Below, one piece after another: positions 1 to 7,934 of a DNA stretch of 46,056 nt. Where the stretch lies: NCBI GenBank assembly GCA_035529435.1, contig DATKWS010000038.1, positions 1 to 46,056 of the forward strand, given 5' to 3'. The position numbers and the translations under genes are program-made. The stretch's first letter is position 1. Each line of letters begins with the position of its first letter. The notes beneath the pieces were generated by a model. The model worked only from the letters and a program-made list of their open reading frames with translations. It had not been told where the DNA came from and ran no database searches. This DNA is from DATKWS01 sp035529435 (GTDB lineage Bacteria > Krumholzibacteriota > Krumholzibacteriia > Krumholzibacteriales > Krumholzibacteriaceae).

Positions 1-354
1 GCGTGCCCGCTCCTTCTTCTTGCGGATCTCGGGATCATCCGATACCTGCTCGCTGGCGATGGGTTTCTCCGTAGATAGTGCGATCTCCTCGTGGATCGCC
101 ACCTCCGGCACCCCTGTCATGACAGCGGCCTGGGGCTGCTCCATGGATCCCCACCCGCTCCTCGAGAATTCTTCGGCGACGGGGATCTCGGACGCGTACG
201 TGCTCGACCGCACCTCGATGAATGACTCGGCAGGCTCCGGTGTCAATCTCCATACGTACCTGCACTTCGGACACCGTACCCTGATGCCCGTTTCCGGCAC
301 CTTGTCGTCCCCCAGGAGGTACCTGGTCTGGCATCCGTCGCATGTTACGATCAT
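1..354 (-). CDS. MJ0042-type zinc-ribbon protein, C-terminus cut by window edge
   Basis: The frame is open from the ATG at 354 to the first base of the window, giving 118 residues of a longer protein. The first 36 residues form an MJ0042/zinc_ribbon_5 domain. Its paired cysteines are C5/C8 and C28/C31, with the typical YLLGDDKVPETGIRVRC spacing and a following Trp. After the ribbon comes an acidic, low-complexity linker and, at the cut end, a Lys/Arg/Glu-rich stretch. Such ribbons usually open poorly characterised proteins of proteobacteria and FCB-type bacteria; the ribbon is presumed to bind zinc, and I cannot give a function. An AAGGAG ribosome site lies 8 nt before the ATG. It is the last visible gene of the recG - HD - ribbon series, 39 nt after the HD gene. 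Confidence 0.7.
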   Translation of the reverse strand, partial: MIVTCDGCQTRYLLGDDKVPETGIRVRCPKCRYVWRLTPEPAESFIEVRSSTYASEIPVAEEFSRSGWGSMEQPQAAVMTGVPEVAIHEEIALSTEKPIASEQVSDDPEIRKKKERAR

Positions 355-393
355 ACCGTTGCTCCTTGCGGTGTTAGATGAGATCGTGCATTT

Positions 394-942
394 CTAAAGA
401 CCCAGTTCCCGCGAGATGCCGCGCATTGCATCGAGCGAAATCTCCAAGAAGTCGTGCAATTCGAGGTCCAGATCGCGACAACTTGCAATGGCCTCACGGT
501 TTGCACCCGCTGCAAACCTTTTTTCCTTGAAGCGTTTTCCCACGAAGGTCCCGTCCAAACCGGCCAGGCTCTTCGTCGGATGCATCAATGCTGATGCAAC
601 AATCAAGCCAGTTACCGGATCGACGCACCATATCGCTTTGTCCAGCAACGAGGTACATTCCACATGACCCGCATGGGCGAGAACCGCCCCGAGCACCTCA
701 TCGGGCAGATCGTATCTCCTGAGAATCTCGACCGTTATCCGGCCGTGCCGACCGGGATCATCGCTCGTCTGCTCGTAATCGAGATCGTGCAGGAGCCCGG
801 CCAGCCCCCATACCTCCTCATCCTGCCCGAATCGCCGCGCCAGTGCCCGCATGATCGCTTCGACGGCGAGTACATGCTTGACCAGATTCTTTTTCGTGAG
901 GTGCCCGTCGACCAGTCCCACCGCTTCGTCTCTCGAAATCAC
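394..942 (-). CDS. HD-domain metal-dependent phosphohydrolase
   Basis: A 182-residue protein with the HD superfamily metal ligands in order: H23, the HD pair H52-D53 (in LLHDLDYEQ) and D108, plus extra histidines H66 and H90 in the typical positions. It resembles the small predicted hydrolases of COG2316, whose substrate is generally unknown; a nucleotide or phosphate-ester substrate is a family-based guess. I chose the GTG at 942 because GGAGG lies 7 nt upstream. An ATG at 963 would add seven residues but has no ribosome site. The gene follows recG after 78 nt and precedes the zinc-ribbon gene by 39 nt, so the three are probably co-transcribed. No membrane segment or signal peptide is seen. 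Confidence 0.8.
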   Translation of the reverse strand: MISRDEAVGLVDGHLTKKNLVKHVLAVEAIMRALARRFGQDEEVWGLAGLLHDLDYEQTSDDPGRHGRITVEILRRYDLPDEVLGAVLAHAGHVECTSLLDKAIWCVDPVTGLIVASALMHPTKSLAGLDGTFVGKRFKEKRFAAGANREAIASCRDLDLELHDFLEISLDAMRGISRELGL

Positions 943-1020
943 GGATGGGCCTCCATTCCGCATCGCTGGACCCCAGTCGATGTCCGGGAGGTGCCGGACG
1001 ATCGATGGCGCCCCGGATTC

Positions 1021-3117
1021 TCAACCGATCTCCGCAAGTTCCATTTTCGGTTTATAATACAGATGAAAATAGTCCGCGACAAGCTTGTTTTCGGCCTTCT
1101 TGAGGAGCGGATCACGCTCGATGAGGGCTTCGCTCTCCTCGAATGAGCGCTGAATAATCGCCGCATCGCGCAATGGATGGATCAGCCGGAACGACGGAAG
1201 CCCCGACTGCCGGAATCCCCATACCTCGCCGGGGCCACGAATCTCGAGATCCTTTTCCGCTATGGCGAATCCATCGTCTGTCGCGGCGAAGAAGAGCAGC
1301 CGTGCCATCCCCTGGCGTCCCAGTCTCTCACCGGGGATCAGGTAGCACACACCCTCCTCGCCCCCCCTGCCGACGCGCCCCCTCAGCTGATGGAGCTGGG
1401 CCATTCCGAACCGTTCGGGATGATTTATCACGAGGGTTGAAGCATTGGGAATATCGACACCCACCTCGATCACGGTCGTCGTGACGAGGCCGGCAATCTC
1501 ACCGCGCCTGAATAGGGTGATCGCCCGCGCTTTCTCCTCGAAGCTCATCCTGCCGTGTAGGAGACCGAGCGGGCGCCCGCGAAAAACTCCCGTCCGGAGT
1601 CGTTCGAAGGCATTCGTCGCGGCCTGGAGGTCAATCCGCTCACTCTCCTCCACGAGCGGGTACACTATAAATGCCTGCCGGCCCACGGCGAACAGAGCGT
1701 CGAGGTGCTCGTACACGCGATCGACGTCCTCCGCCTCGACGATCTCGGTCCTGACCATCCGCCGCCCCTTCGGCATCTCGTCGATCGTCGAGAGGTCGAG
1801 ATCCCCGTAGACGGTCTGTGCGAGGCTCCGGGGGATCGGCGTGGCGGTCATGACGAGAAAATGCGGGAGGAGATCCCCCGCTCCCAGCCTGGCCCGCTGC
1901 TTGACGCCGAACCGGTGCTGCTCGTCGATCACGGCGAGGCCGAGCTGCTTGAATTCGACGCCCTCCTGTATCAGCGCGTGAGTACCGACGACGAGATCGA
2001 TTTCCCCGGTACGGAGCTGTTCGTTCACACGCCGTTTATCGGACCTGCTCATTGAGCCGATCAGGAGCCCGATCCGCACATCCAGATCATGCAGGTATTC
2101 ACAGATCCTCTCGTGGTGCTGCTGGGCGAGGATCTCGGTGGGGACCATCATGGCGGCCTGGTAGCCCGTGCCCACCGCCAGCATCATGGCGGCGAGCCCG
2201 ACGACGGTCTTGCCGGAACCAACATCACCCTGCAGGAGCCGGCCGAGGCCCGAAGTGCTCTCGACGTCCCGCCGTACCTCCCCGATCACACGCTGCTGGG
2301 ATTTGGTCAGCTCGAAGGGAAGAGAAGCGAGGAACCGTTCGAGCAGCGGATGCGGAGGTTGTACGCGTGGCCGCGGCCTGCCCGCCCGCAGCGTATGCCT
2401 TCGCATCCTGAGGAGGAGATGGAGAAAAAAAACCTCCTCGAATTTCAGACGCTTCCTCGCGCCTTCGAGCGAATCCCAGTCGTCCGGGTAATGGATTTGG
2501 CGAAACGCATCCTCACGGAGACAGAGCCCAAGCGACTGCACGATCGACCGGGGAAGATTCTCCGGCACGCGTCCGGCGCACTTGTCGAGGGCGGCCCGTA
2601 TGATCTTGCGCATCATCCGCTGGGTGATGCCGCTCGTGAGCGGGTAGACAGGGACGATCCGCCCCGTATGGAGCAGCGACTCGTCGAGCTCGCCGGAAAC
2701 CATCTCGTACTCGGGAGCGACGATCTGTTTCTGACCGCGGTAGAGGGCGGCCGGACCGCTCGCCACGATCGTGCGTCCCTGGCGGAACTGAGGCTTCAGG
2801 TACGGCTGATTGAAGAATACGAGGTGCACGATCCCCGTTTCATCGCCGACGGCGACGGTAAGGATGCTGTGCCCCCTCCTTCCCTGCCGGAGAGACACCG
2901 CAAGAACGGTCGCGATGGTTGTAACCTGCTGGCCGGGATCGATTTCGGCGATCGGTACGAGATCGCTCCTGTCGTAGTGCGTGCGCGGAACGTGCAGCAG
3001 CAGGTCCTCGACCGTTTCGATCTCCAGACGGGAAAGGAGAACCTGACGGGCCGGACCGACTCCCTTGACAAACTGGCTCCTCTCGAGGAGCGGCTGCTCA
3101 TTCAGACGTCTCTCCAT
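1021..3117 (-). CDS. recG: ATP-dependent DNA helicase RecG
   Basis: A 698-residue superfamily 2 helicase that remodels stalled replication forks and Holliday junctions. The N-terminal wedge/OB region begins with the helix-hairpin-like VKGVGPAR (about 18-24). Helicase motifs follow: Walker A GDVGSGKT (297-304), Walker B DEQH (398-401) leading into the RecG-typical RFGVKQR, TATPIPRS (424-431), TTVIEVGVDIPNAS (547-560) and the motif VI segment QLRGRVGRGG (577-586). The length fits the shorter RecG class. The frame stays open upstream to 3204, but the ATG at 3117 has an AAGG ribosome site and matches family N-termini. The gene is divergent from rpmB, with a 68-nt gap that holds promoter-like sequences for both. 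Confidence 0.97.
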   Translation of the reverse strand: MERRLNEQPLLERSQFVKGVGPARQVLLSRLEIETVEDLLLHVPRTHYDRSDLVPIAEIDPGQQVTTIATVLAVSLRQGRRGHSILTVAVGDETGIVHLVFFNQPYLKPQFRQGRTIVASGPAALYRGQKQIVAPEYEMVSGELDESLLHTGRIVPVYPLTSGITQRMMRKIIRAALDKCAGRVPENLPRSIVQSLGLCLREDAFRQIHYPDDWDSLEGARKRLKFEEVFFLHLLLRMRRHTLRAGRPRPRVQPPHPLLERFLASLPFELTKSQQRVIGEVRRDVESTSGLGRLLQGDVGSGKTVVGLAAMMLAVGTGYQAAMMVPTEILAQQHHERICEYLHDLDVRIGLLIGSMSRSDKRRVNEQLRTGEIDLVVGTHALIQEGVEFKQLGLAVIDEQHRFGVKQRARLGAGDLLPHFLVMTATPIPRSLAQTVYGDLDLSTIDEMPKGRRMVRTEIVEAEDVDRVYEHLDALFAVGRQAFIVYPLVEESERIDLQAATNAFERLRTGVFRGRPLGLLHGRMSFEEKARAITLFRRGEIAGLVTTTVIEVGVDIPNASTLVINHPERFGMAQLHQLRGRVGRGGEEGVCYLIPGERLGRQGMARLLFFAATDDGFAIAEKDLEIRGPGEVWGFRQSGLPSFRLIHPLRDAAIIQRSFEESEALIERDPLLKKAENKLVADYFHLYYKPKMELAEIG

Positions 3118-3124
3118 AAATACC

Positions 3125-3153
3125 TTGCCATTCCCCTGGTTTTTCTGTACATT
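3125..3153 (+). promoter_or_regulatory. Putative rpmB promoter
   Basis: TTGCCA at 3125-3130 and TACATT at 3148-3153 are separated by 17 bp, a good sigma-70-type match 33 bp before the rpmB start. The ribosome site GGAGGA at 3175-3180 sits 5 nt before the ATG. The promoter overlaps the putative recG -10 box on the other strand, so the two transcription starts may compete. Confidence 0.5.
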
Positions 3154-3156
3154 ATA
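3151..3156 (-). promoter_or_regulatory. Putative recG -10 box
   Basis: The minus strand carries a perfect TATAAT here, 34 bp before the recG ATG. No convincing -35 hexamer lies 16-18 bp upstream, so this call rests on the -10 alone. It overlaps the rpmB promoter. Confidence 0.35.
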
Positions 3157-3185
3157 CACTTCTTCTGAGCAAATGGAGGAAACGA

Positions 3186-3407
3186 ATGAGTAAACAATGC
3201 GCAATCTGCGGGAAAAAACCGATCCGCGGGCATACGATCAGCCACGCTCACAATGTTTCCAACCGGCGCTGGCTGCCGAACCTGCAAAAGATCCGCGTGG
3301 AGATAGACGGTAAACCCCGCAAGGCATATGTCTGTACGCAATGTATAAAGAGCGGCGCCGCGAAAAAGGTATTCAAGAAGAGCGCCACGTCCGTTGATGA
3401 AGTGTAA
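3186..3407 (+). CDS. rpmB: 50S ribosomal protein L28
   Basis: A 73-residue ribosomal protein of the L28 family, a component of the large subunit. It opens with MSKQCAICGKKP and has the conserved segment HAHNVSNRRWLPNLQ. It is the zinc-binding form: cysteine pairs C5/C8 and C50/C53 could hold one zinc ion. The length matches full L28 proteins and the ATG follows GGAGGA. It is the only confident plus-strand gene in the window, divergent from recG and convergent with the end of the division cluster. Confidence 0.96.
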   Translation: MSKQCAICGKKPIRGHTISHAHNVSNRRWLPNLQKIRVEIDGKPRKAYVCTQCIKSGAAKKVFKKSATSVDEV

Positions 3408-3423
3408 CCGATCGGATCGATCG

Positions 3424-3463
3424 GGAGAAGGCTTTTGTGCGCCTGCTCTCCGGCGTCTTCTCC
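3424..3463. terminator. Weak hairpin between convergent rpmB and the radical SAM gene
   Basis: GGAGAAG (3424-3430) and CTTCTCC (3457-3463) can pair as a 7-bp stem, with an inner CGCC/GGCG stem in the loop. It lies 17 nt after rpmB and 49 nt beyond the stop of the minus-strand gene, as a shared terminator would. No T-run follows on either strand, so intrinsic termination is doubtful. Confidence 0.25.
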
Positions 3464-3511
3464 ACGCGCGTCCCCATCCACACACAACGCGATCGTCCAG
3501 TGCATTATTGA

Positions 3512-5092
3512 TCATGTGCGGTTCCGTGGTCCACGGCGCGGCGTAACGAGCAGCCGGTACCGCTGTTCGATGGCCTTGCGGTTCACCGGTCCCGCAATCG
3601 CGTCCCACGGAAGGTATCCGTCCAGGCCACGCGTCTCGTGCGGCATGGCCGGATTGACACCCGCCTCCTCGAGCGCCCGCTTCCACGATGTTCCCCCCTC
3701 GGCGTACCGGACGACCGCCCTCCCGGCACGCGCGTCCCCCACCGAGAGGACGGCCTGCCGCAGTGCTGATCGAACCGACTTGGTGCGGACGGCGATTCCC
3801 CGGCCCCTGCATATCCTCTTCAATCGTTTCATACGCTCGCCGAGCTCCCGCTCCGAAGGCATGGCATGGAACTGCATCGGCGTCCAGGCCTTGGGGACAA
3901 CCACATTGACATTGACGGAAACGCGGCATCCGCGTGCGGCTTCGCTGAATGCCCTGATGAAAACGCCGGTCTCATCCAAGTCCCGGTCAGTCTCACCGGG
4001 ACAGCCGATGAGGAGGTACAGCTTGAAATTACGTACGCCCGCTCCCCGCAGCGCCCGGGCCGCGCGAAGATACGTCTCGTCCGGCACGTGCTTGCCGAGA
4101 TGGAAACGGAGCTGTTCCCCGCCCGACTCGGGCGCGAAGCTGACACTCCTCGTTCCGGCGCGTCCAATAAGCTCGACCTTCCCGTCGTCGAGGTCCTCGG
4201 CACGCATCGAGCTGAGGGCGACGCGCATGCCTCGCTCCGTGCACGCGCGCATCACCCGATCGAACTGCGGATGAGCCGCCACGGCGGTGCTCACGAGGCC
4301 GGCGGTGGCGGGAAGAACGGTGATCGTATCGAGCAGGTGCTCCAGATCATCGACCGGCATCGCACGGTACGGCCGGTAGAGGACCGAGGCGAGACAGAAG
4401 GTGCAGGAGCCCGGACAGCCGCGTCCGATCTCGATGAGAAGCGTATCGGGAAAAACAGCTTTCGGCGTGACCACTATTGAATGCGGGAAATCGACCGGTC
4501 CGACGGGGGGAGGATACGCGGCTCCCACGGAAACGGCCGGCACGAAGGCGGCGGGTAGGCCGGCGATCGCCTCGAGCACCGTTTCGCTGCCGACCCGCGG
4601 TCCCCGCTCGATGATCCCGACGATATCATCGAGCGACCGTTCCCCTTCCCCCAGCACGCAGCAATCGACGATATCGCTGAGCGGATAGGGATTGGCGCTG
4701 GGAGCGGGGCCGCCGGCGATAATGAGCGGCCCGGTGTGCCGCTCATTCCTGAGCGGCGGCACACCCGCCTGCCGCAGTATGCGGACGAGATTCAGGTAAT
4801 CCTCCTCGTACGAGATCGACACGAATATCACCGAGGCGGACGAGATCCGCGCGCCGCTCTCCAGCGTACGAGGCGCCGTATCCGAGAAGAACCGCTCGAG
4901 GCGCAGAATGGGGGATTCCTTTAGACGGCGAATGAGAAAATGATATCCGAGATTGGACATGCCGACGCGGTACGGTGCCGGGTAACCGGCGAGCACGAGT
5001 GCTTGTCCCCCCGCCGGCCGGGGAAAGGTGTGGAGCCATCGCTCCATGCGCAGAATATCGGTAACGTGCCTGGATGTCTGGAGCGGATTCAA
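3512..5092 (-). CDS. B12-binding-type radical SAM protein at the end of the dcw cluster
   Basis: A radical SAM enzyme of about 526 residues. The [4Fe-4S] cluster motif C-x3-C-x2-C is C226, C230 and C233 in GRGCPGSCTFC. Before it lies a Rossmann-like cobalamin-binding-type region with the segment SSASVIFVSISYEEDYLNL and the VLGEGERS motif common in this class (compare TIGR03960-like proteins). The classical DxHxxG cobalamin ligand is not visible. After the cluster come the usual barrel segments FAPESGGEQLR and YLLIGCPGET. The reaction is unknown. The start is uncertain: TTG at 5092 has GAGAGG just upstream, while the ATG at 5047 has no ribosome site and gives 511 residues. The gene follows the TPR gene by 16 nt, so it is likely the last gene of the dcw transcript. 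Confidence 0.8.
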   Translation of the reverse strand: MNPLQTSRHVTDILRMERWLHTFPRPAGGQALVLAGYPAPYRVGMSNLGYHFLIRRLKESPILRLERFFSDTAPRTLESGARISSASVIFVSISYEEDYLNLVRILRQAGVPPLRNERHTGPLIIAGGPAPSANPYPLSDIVDCCVLGEGERSLDDIVGIIERGPRVGSETVLEAIAGLPAAFVPAVSVGAAYPPPVGPVDFPHSIVVTPKAVFPDTLLIEIGRGCPGSCTFCLASVLYRPYRAMPVDDLEHLLDTITVLPATAGLVSTAVAAHPQFDRVMRACTERGMRVALSSMRAEDLDDGKVELIGRAGTRSVSFAPESGGEQLRFHLGKHVPDETYLRAARALRGAGVRNFKLYLLIGCPGETDRDLDETGVFIRAFSEAARGCRVSVNVNVVVPKAWTPMQFHAMPSERELGERMKRLKRICRGRGIAVRTKSVRSALRQAVLSVGDARAGRAVVRYAEGGTSWKRALEEAGVNPAMPHETRGLDGYLPWDAIAGPVNRKAIEQRYRLLVTPRRGPRNRT

Positions 5093-5108
5093 ATGAACCT
5101 CTCGGGGG

Positions 5109-6749
5109 TCAGCAGGCGCCGAGGTCCAGTGGCCCCCGTCCGAGGAGATTCCGTGCGATAACGTTGCACGGATCGATCCCGACCAGCTTGCGGAGCAGCT
5201 GTTCCGCCTCCGCGTCCATACCCTTCTTGCGAAGGGTGAGGGCGAGCGAGAGCAACGCCTCCCCGTACTCCGAATTGACGGTGAGGCTCCGTCGGTACAG
5301 CCGCTCGGCCTCGTCGAGTTTTCCCTGATAGAATTTGATATCACCCATTATCTTGTACAGGTCGGCGAAATTCTCGCCGTTGTCCCGGAGCATCGCCTCG
5401 GCGCCCTGGTAATCGCCCCGTTTGATCAATATGAATGCGATCTTTTCCTTGGCCCGGACGAAATCTCCGTTCAACCCGAGGGATTTCGTGAAGAACTGCT
5501 CTGCCTCATCCATCCTGTCCAGCCGCAGGTAGACCTCGCCGATGAAATAGAAAACATCGGCGCTCTCACCGCCCGCTTCGACAATATCGTTGAGGACCAC
5601 CATCGCTTCCTCGAGATTACCCTCGCGGATATGCACGAGCGCCAGGCTCATGCCGGCATCGCTCCGACGCTCCTCCCCCTTGATGCCTTCCGACAGGAAT
5701 TCCACCGCCTGCTTGCGCTCGCCGAGCGTGTAGAGCAGCAGGCCGTAATAGTACTGCGCCTTCGTGTAGTGGGGGGACAGCTCCAGGGTATGCTCGAGGA
5801 TCCGTTTGGCATCCTCAAACTCCCCCAGGTAAAAAAGGGTGGCGCCGAGAAAGCATTGCAGGTCCGCGTACCCCGGCTTCTCGGAAACGGCACGTTCGAA
5901 GTGGGGCCGGGCCTCACGGTGCATCTTCTGATCGAGAAAGTTGATGCCGAGGTAGAAGCGGGCCTCGGTGTACCCCGGATTGATCTCGAGGGCCGCCTCC
6001 AGCTCCCTGCGCGCCTGTTCATGAAGGCCCCCGCGAAGATACGAGAGTCCCAGCTTGAAGCGGATATCCGCATACTCGGGATGAATGTCCGCGGCACGCC
6101 GGAAGGCATGGACGGCCCGTTCGAAGTCGCCGGTGTTGAACGCTTCCACGCCCTCCTTGAGATGCGTTTCGAATTCAGCATCGATGTTCACAAGCTCCTT
6201 GAGGGACGAGAGAGGGGGAATGTCGGTCTTGTCACCAGCCAGGTGACAGCTGAGGAACTTGCTGATCGGACTCGGCGTGTCGGCGCCGATCTCGAGCGCG
6301 CGCTTGAACAGATCGTCCGCTCGCTCCTTTTCACCCGCTTCGAACAGGACGATCCCGAGGTAGCAGATCGCCTCGAAATAGTTGTTGTTCAGCCCGACGG
6401 CCCGTTCGAGGTTCTCGACCGCCTTCTCGATCGCTCCGAGCCGGTGATGGATCACACCCATCTGGTAGTAGAGATCGGGGTAGGTCTTGTTTTCCTCGAC
6501 CGCCGTTGTGAAATGTGCCAACGCTCCCTCGAGGTCCCCGGCATGGAACTTCGCCGTTCCGATATGCGCGTGGGACTCGGCGGCGTAGAACATGCCCAGG
6601 GCGTAATCCGGATCGTTGCGTCCTGTTTCCGCAACCACCTTCTCCAGCTCGGCGACAGCCTCCTCGTACTTGCCGTCGTTGAAGTATTGCATACCCCGTT
6701 CGTAATCGGGATTCTTGTCCAGACCGAATATTTTGGTCCAGAGCGACAA
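5109..6749 (-). CDS. Tetratricopeptide-repeat protein
   Basis: A 546-residue protein built almost entirely of TPR units, roughly a dozen 34-residue repeats, with the A-x3-F/Y-x3 pattern seen in segments such as YEEAVAELEKVV and FERAVHAFRRAADIHPEYADI. It has no signal peptide or membrane helix, so it is probably a cytoplasmic scaffold. TPR proteins bind partners through the concave face; the partner is not evident, although its position directly after ftsZ suggests a division-linked role (inference). The start is TTG at 6749, supported by AGGAG 7 nt upstream; there is no nearby ATG in frame. It starts 15 nt after ftsZ and is followed closely by the radical SAM gene. Confidence 0.85.
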   Translation of the reverse strand: MSLWTKIFGLDKNPDYERGMQYFNDGKYEEAVAELEKVVAETGRNDPDYALGMFYAAESHAHIGTAKFHAGDLEGALAHFTTAVEENKTYPDLYYQMGVIHHRLGAIEKAVENLERAVGLNNNYFEAICYLGIVLFEAGEKERADDLFKRALEIGADTPSPISKFLSCHLAGDKTDIPPLSSLKELVNIDAEFETHLKEGVEAFNTGDFERAVHAFRRAADIHPEYADIRFKLGLSYLRGGLHEQARRELEAALEINPGYTEARFYLGINFLDQKMHREARPHFERAVSEKPGYADLQCFLGATLFYLGEFEDAKRILEHTLELSPHYTKAQYYYGLLLYTLGERKQAVEFLSEGIKGEERRSDAGMSLALVHIREGNLEEAMVVLNDIVEAGGESADVFYFIGEVYLRLDRMDEAEQFFTKSLGLNGDFVRAKEKIAFILIKRGDYQGAEAMLRDNGENFADLYKIMGDIKFYQGKLDEAERLYRRSLTVNSEYGEALLSLALTLRKKGMDAEAEQLLRKLVGIDPCNVIARNLLGRGPLDLGAC

Positions 6750-6764
6750 CGCTGCACTCCTCGC

Positions 6765-7916
6765 TCAGTCGAGCTGCTTGCGCAGAAAGGTTGGGATGTC
6801 TATGTTCGGCTCGTGATAGGCAGACCGTTCGATTGTCTCGGCCCCCACGAGGGCGTAATCGTGGAGCTCCACCGCCTTGCGATCCTCCCCGATACCTCCT
6901 ACACCGAATACATCAGGCGCAGCCGTTTCGGCTGCAAAGCTCGGGTAAATCTCACACTCACGGCTCGTGAACCCGGTTGCGATCACGGTGACGTGCATCT
7001 CATCGATATCCGCGTGGTTGACGACAGCTCCGAAGATGACATTGGCATCGTCACCCGCGGCCTCGCTGATGATCGCGGTTGCCTGGGAGACCTCGTGCAG
7101 GCTCATCCGCTCGTCACCGGTGATATTGACCAGCACGCCCTTTGCCCCGCGAATAGAAACATCGTCGAGCAGGGGGCTCGAGAGCGCCATCTGTGCCGAT
7201 TGAACGGCTCTGTTTTCACCCTTGGCGACGCCCGTCCCCATCAGTGCTTCGCCCATGCCCTGCATGATAGTGCGAACATCGGCAAAGTCAAGGTTAATGA
7301 GCCCGGGGATCATGATCAAATCGGATATGCCCTTTGTCGCATGATGCAGGATCTCGTCCGCCTTCGAGAAGGCCTCGGTGAGTGGCGTCTCCTTGGAAAC
7401 GAGCGACAGGAGCCGGTCGTTCTGTATCACGATCAGCGTGTCGACCTCCTGTTTCAACGCGGCGATCCCGTCGAGGGCCTGCCGTTCGCGGCGTTTACCC
7501 TCGAACGAGAAGGGACGCGTCACGATGCCGACGGTGAGCGCGCCGCGTTCCTTGGCCATCCGGGCGATGACGGGACTCGCACCGGTTCCCGTACCGCCGC
7601 CCATGCCCGAGGTCACGAAGACCATATCGGCGCCCTCGAGAATCTCGTTCATGAGGTCGCCGTCCTCCTCGATGGCAGCACGTCCAACCTCCGGATTTCC
7701 ACCGGAGCCGAGCCCCTTCGTCAACCGGCTCCCGATCTGCATCTTGTGCTGTGCCAGGGACAGCTCCAGCACCTGCGCGTCCGTATTCACCGCGGTGAAT
7801 TCGACGCCCTGCAGACCGGCGGACACCATGCGGTTCACGGCGTTGCCGCCGGCCCCGCCAACCCCGATGACCTTCAGGTTTGCAAGGTCACCCAAATCAT
7901 CGAACTCGAACCTCAT
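6765..7916 (-). CDS. ftsZ: Cell division GTPase FtsZ
   Basis: The tubulin homologue that polymerises into the Z-ring. Of 383 residues, the N-terminal GTPase domain has GVGGAGGNAVNRM (18-30) and the tubulin signature GGGTGTG (106-112). The T7-loop segment NLDFADVRTIM supplies the catalytic Asp for the neighbouring subunit. A short variable linker leads to the conserved C-terminal peptide DIPTFLRKQLD, the docking site for FtsA. The ATG at 7916 is preceded by a GGGGGA ribosome site. It follows ftsA by 18 nt in the canonical ftsQ-ftsA-ftsZ order. Confidence 0.98.
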   Translation of the reverse strand: MRFEFDDLGDLANLKVIGVGGAGGNAVNRMVSAGLQGVEFTAVNTDAQVLELSLAQHKMQIGSRLTKGLGSGGNPEVGRAAIEEDGDLMNEILEGADMVFVTSGMGGGTGTGASPVIARMAKERGALTVGIVTRPFSFEGKRRERQALDGIAALKQEVDTLIVIQNDRLLSLVSKETPLTEAFSKADEILHHATKGISDLIMIPGLINLDFADVRTIMQGMGEALMGTGVAKGENRAVQSAQMALSSPLLDDVSIRGAKGVLVNITGDERMSLHEVSQATAIISEAAGDDANVIFGAVVNHADIDEMHVTVIATGFTSRECEIYPSFAAETAAPDVFGVGGIGEDRKAVELHDYALVGAETIERSAYHEPNIDIPTFLRKQLD

Positions 7917-7934
7917 CGCTCGTCCCCCTTTTGG

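Noticed and set aside
3408..3425. CGATCG-type short repeats after rpmB as a repeat array
   Set aside because: Only two or three overlapping copies occur; CRISPR-like spacing or unit length is absent.
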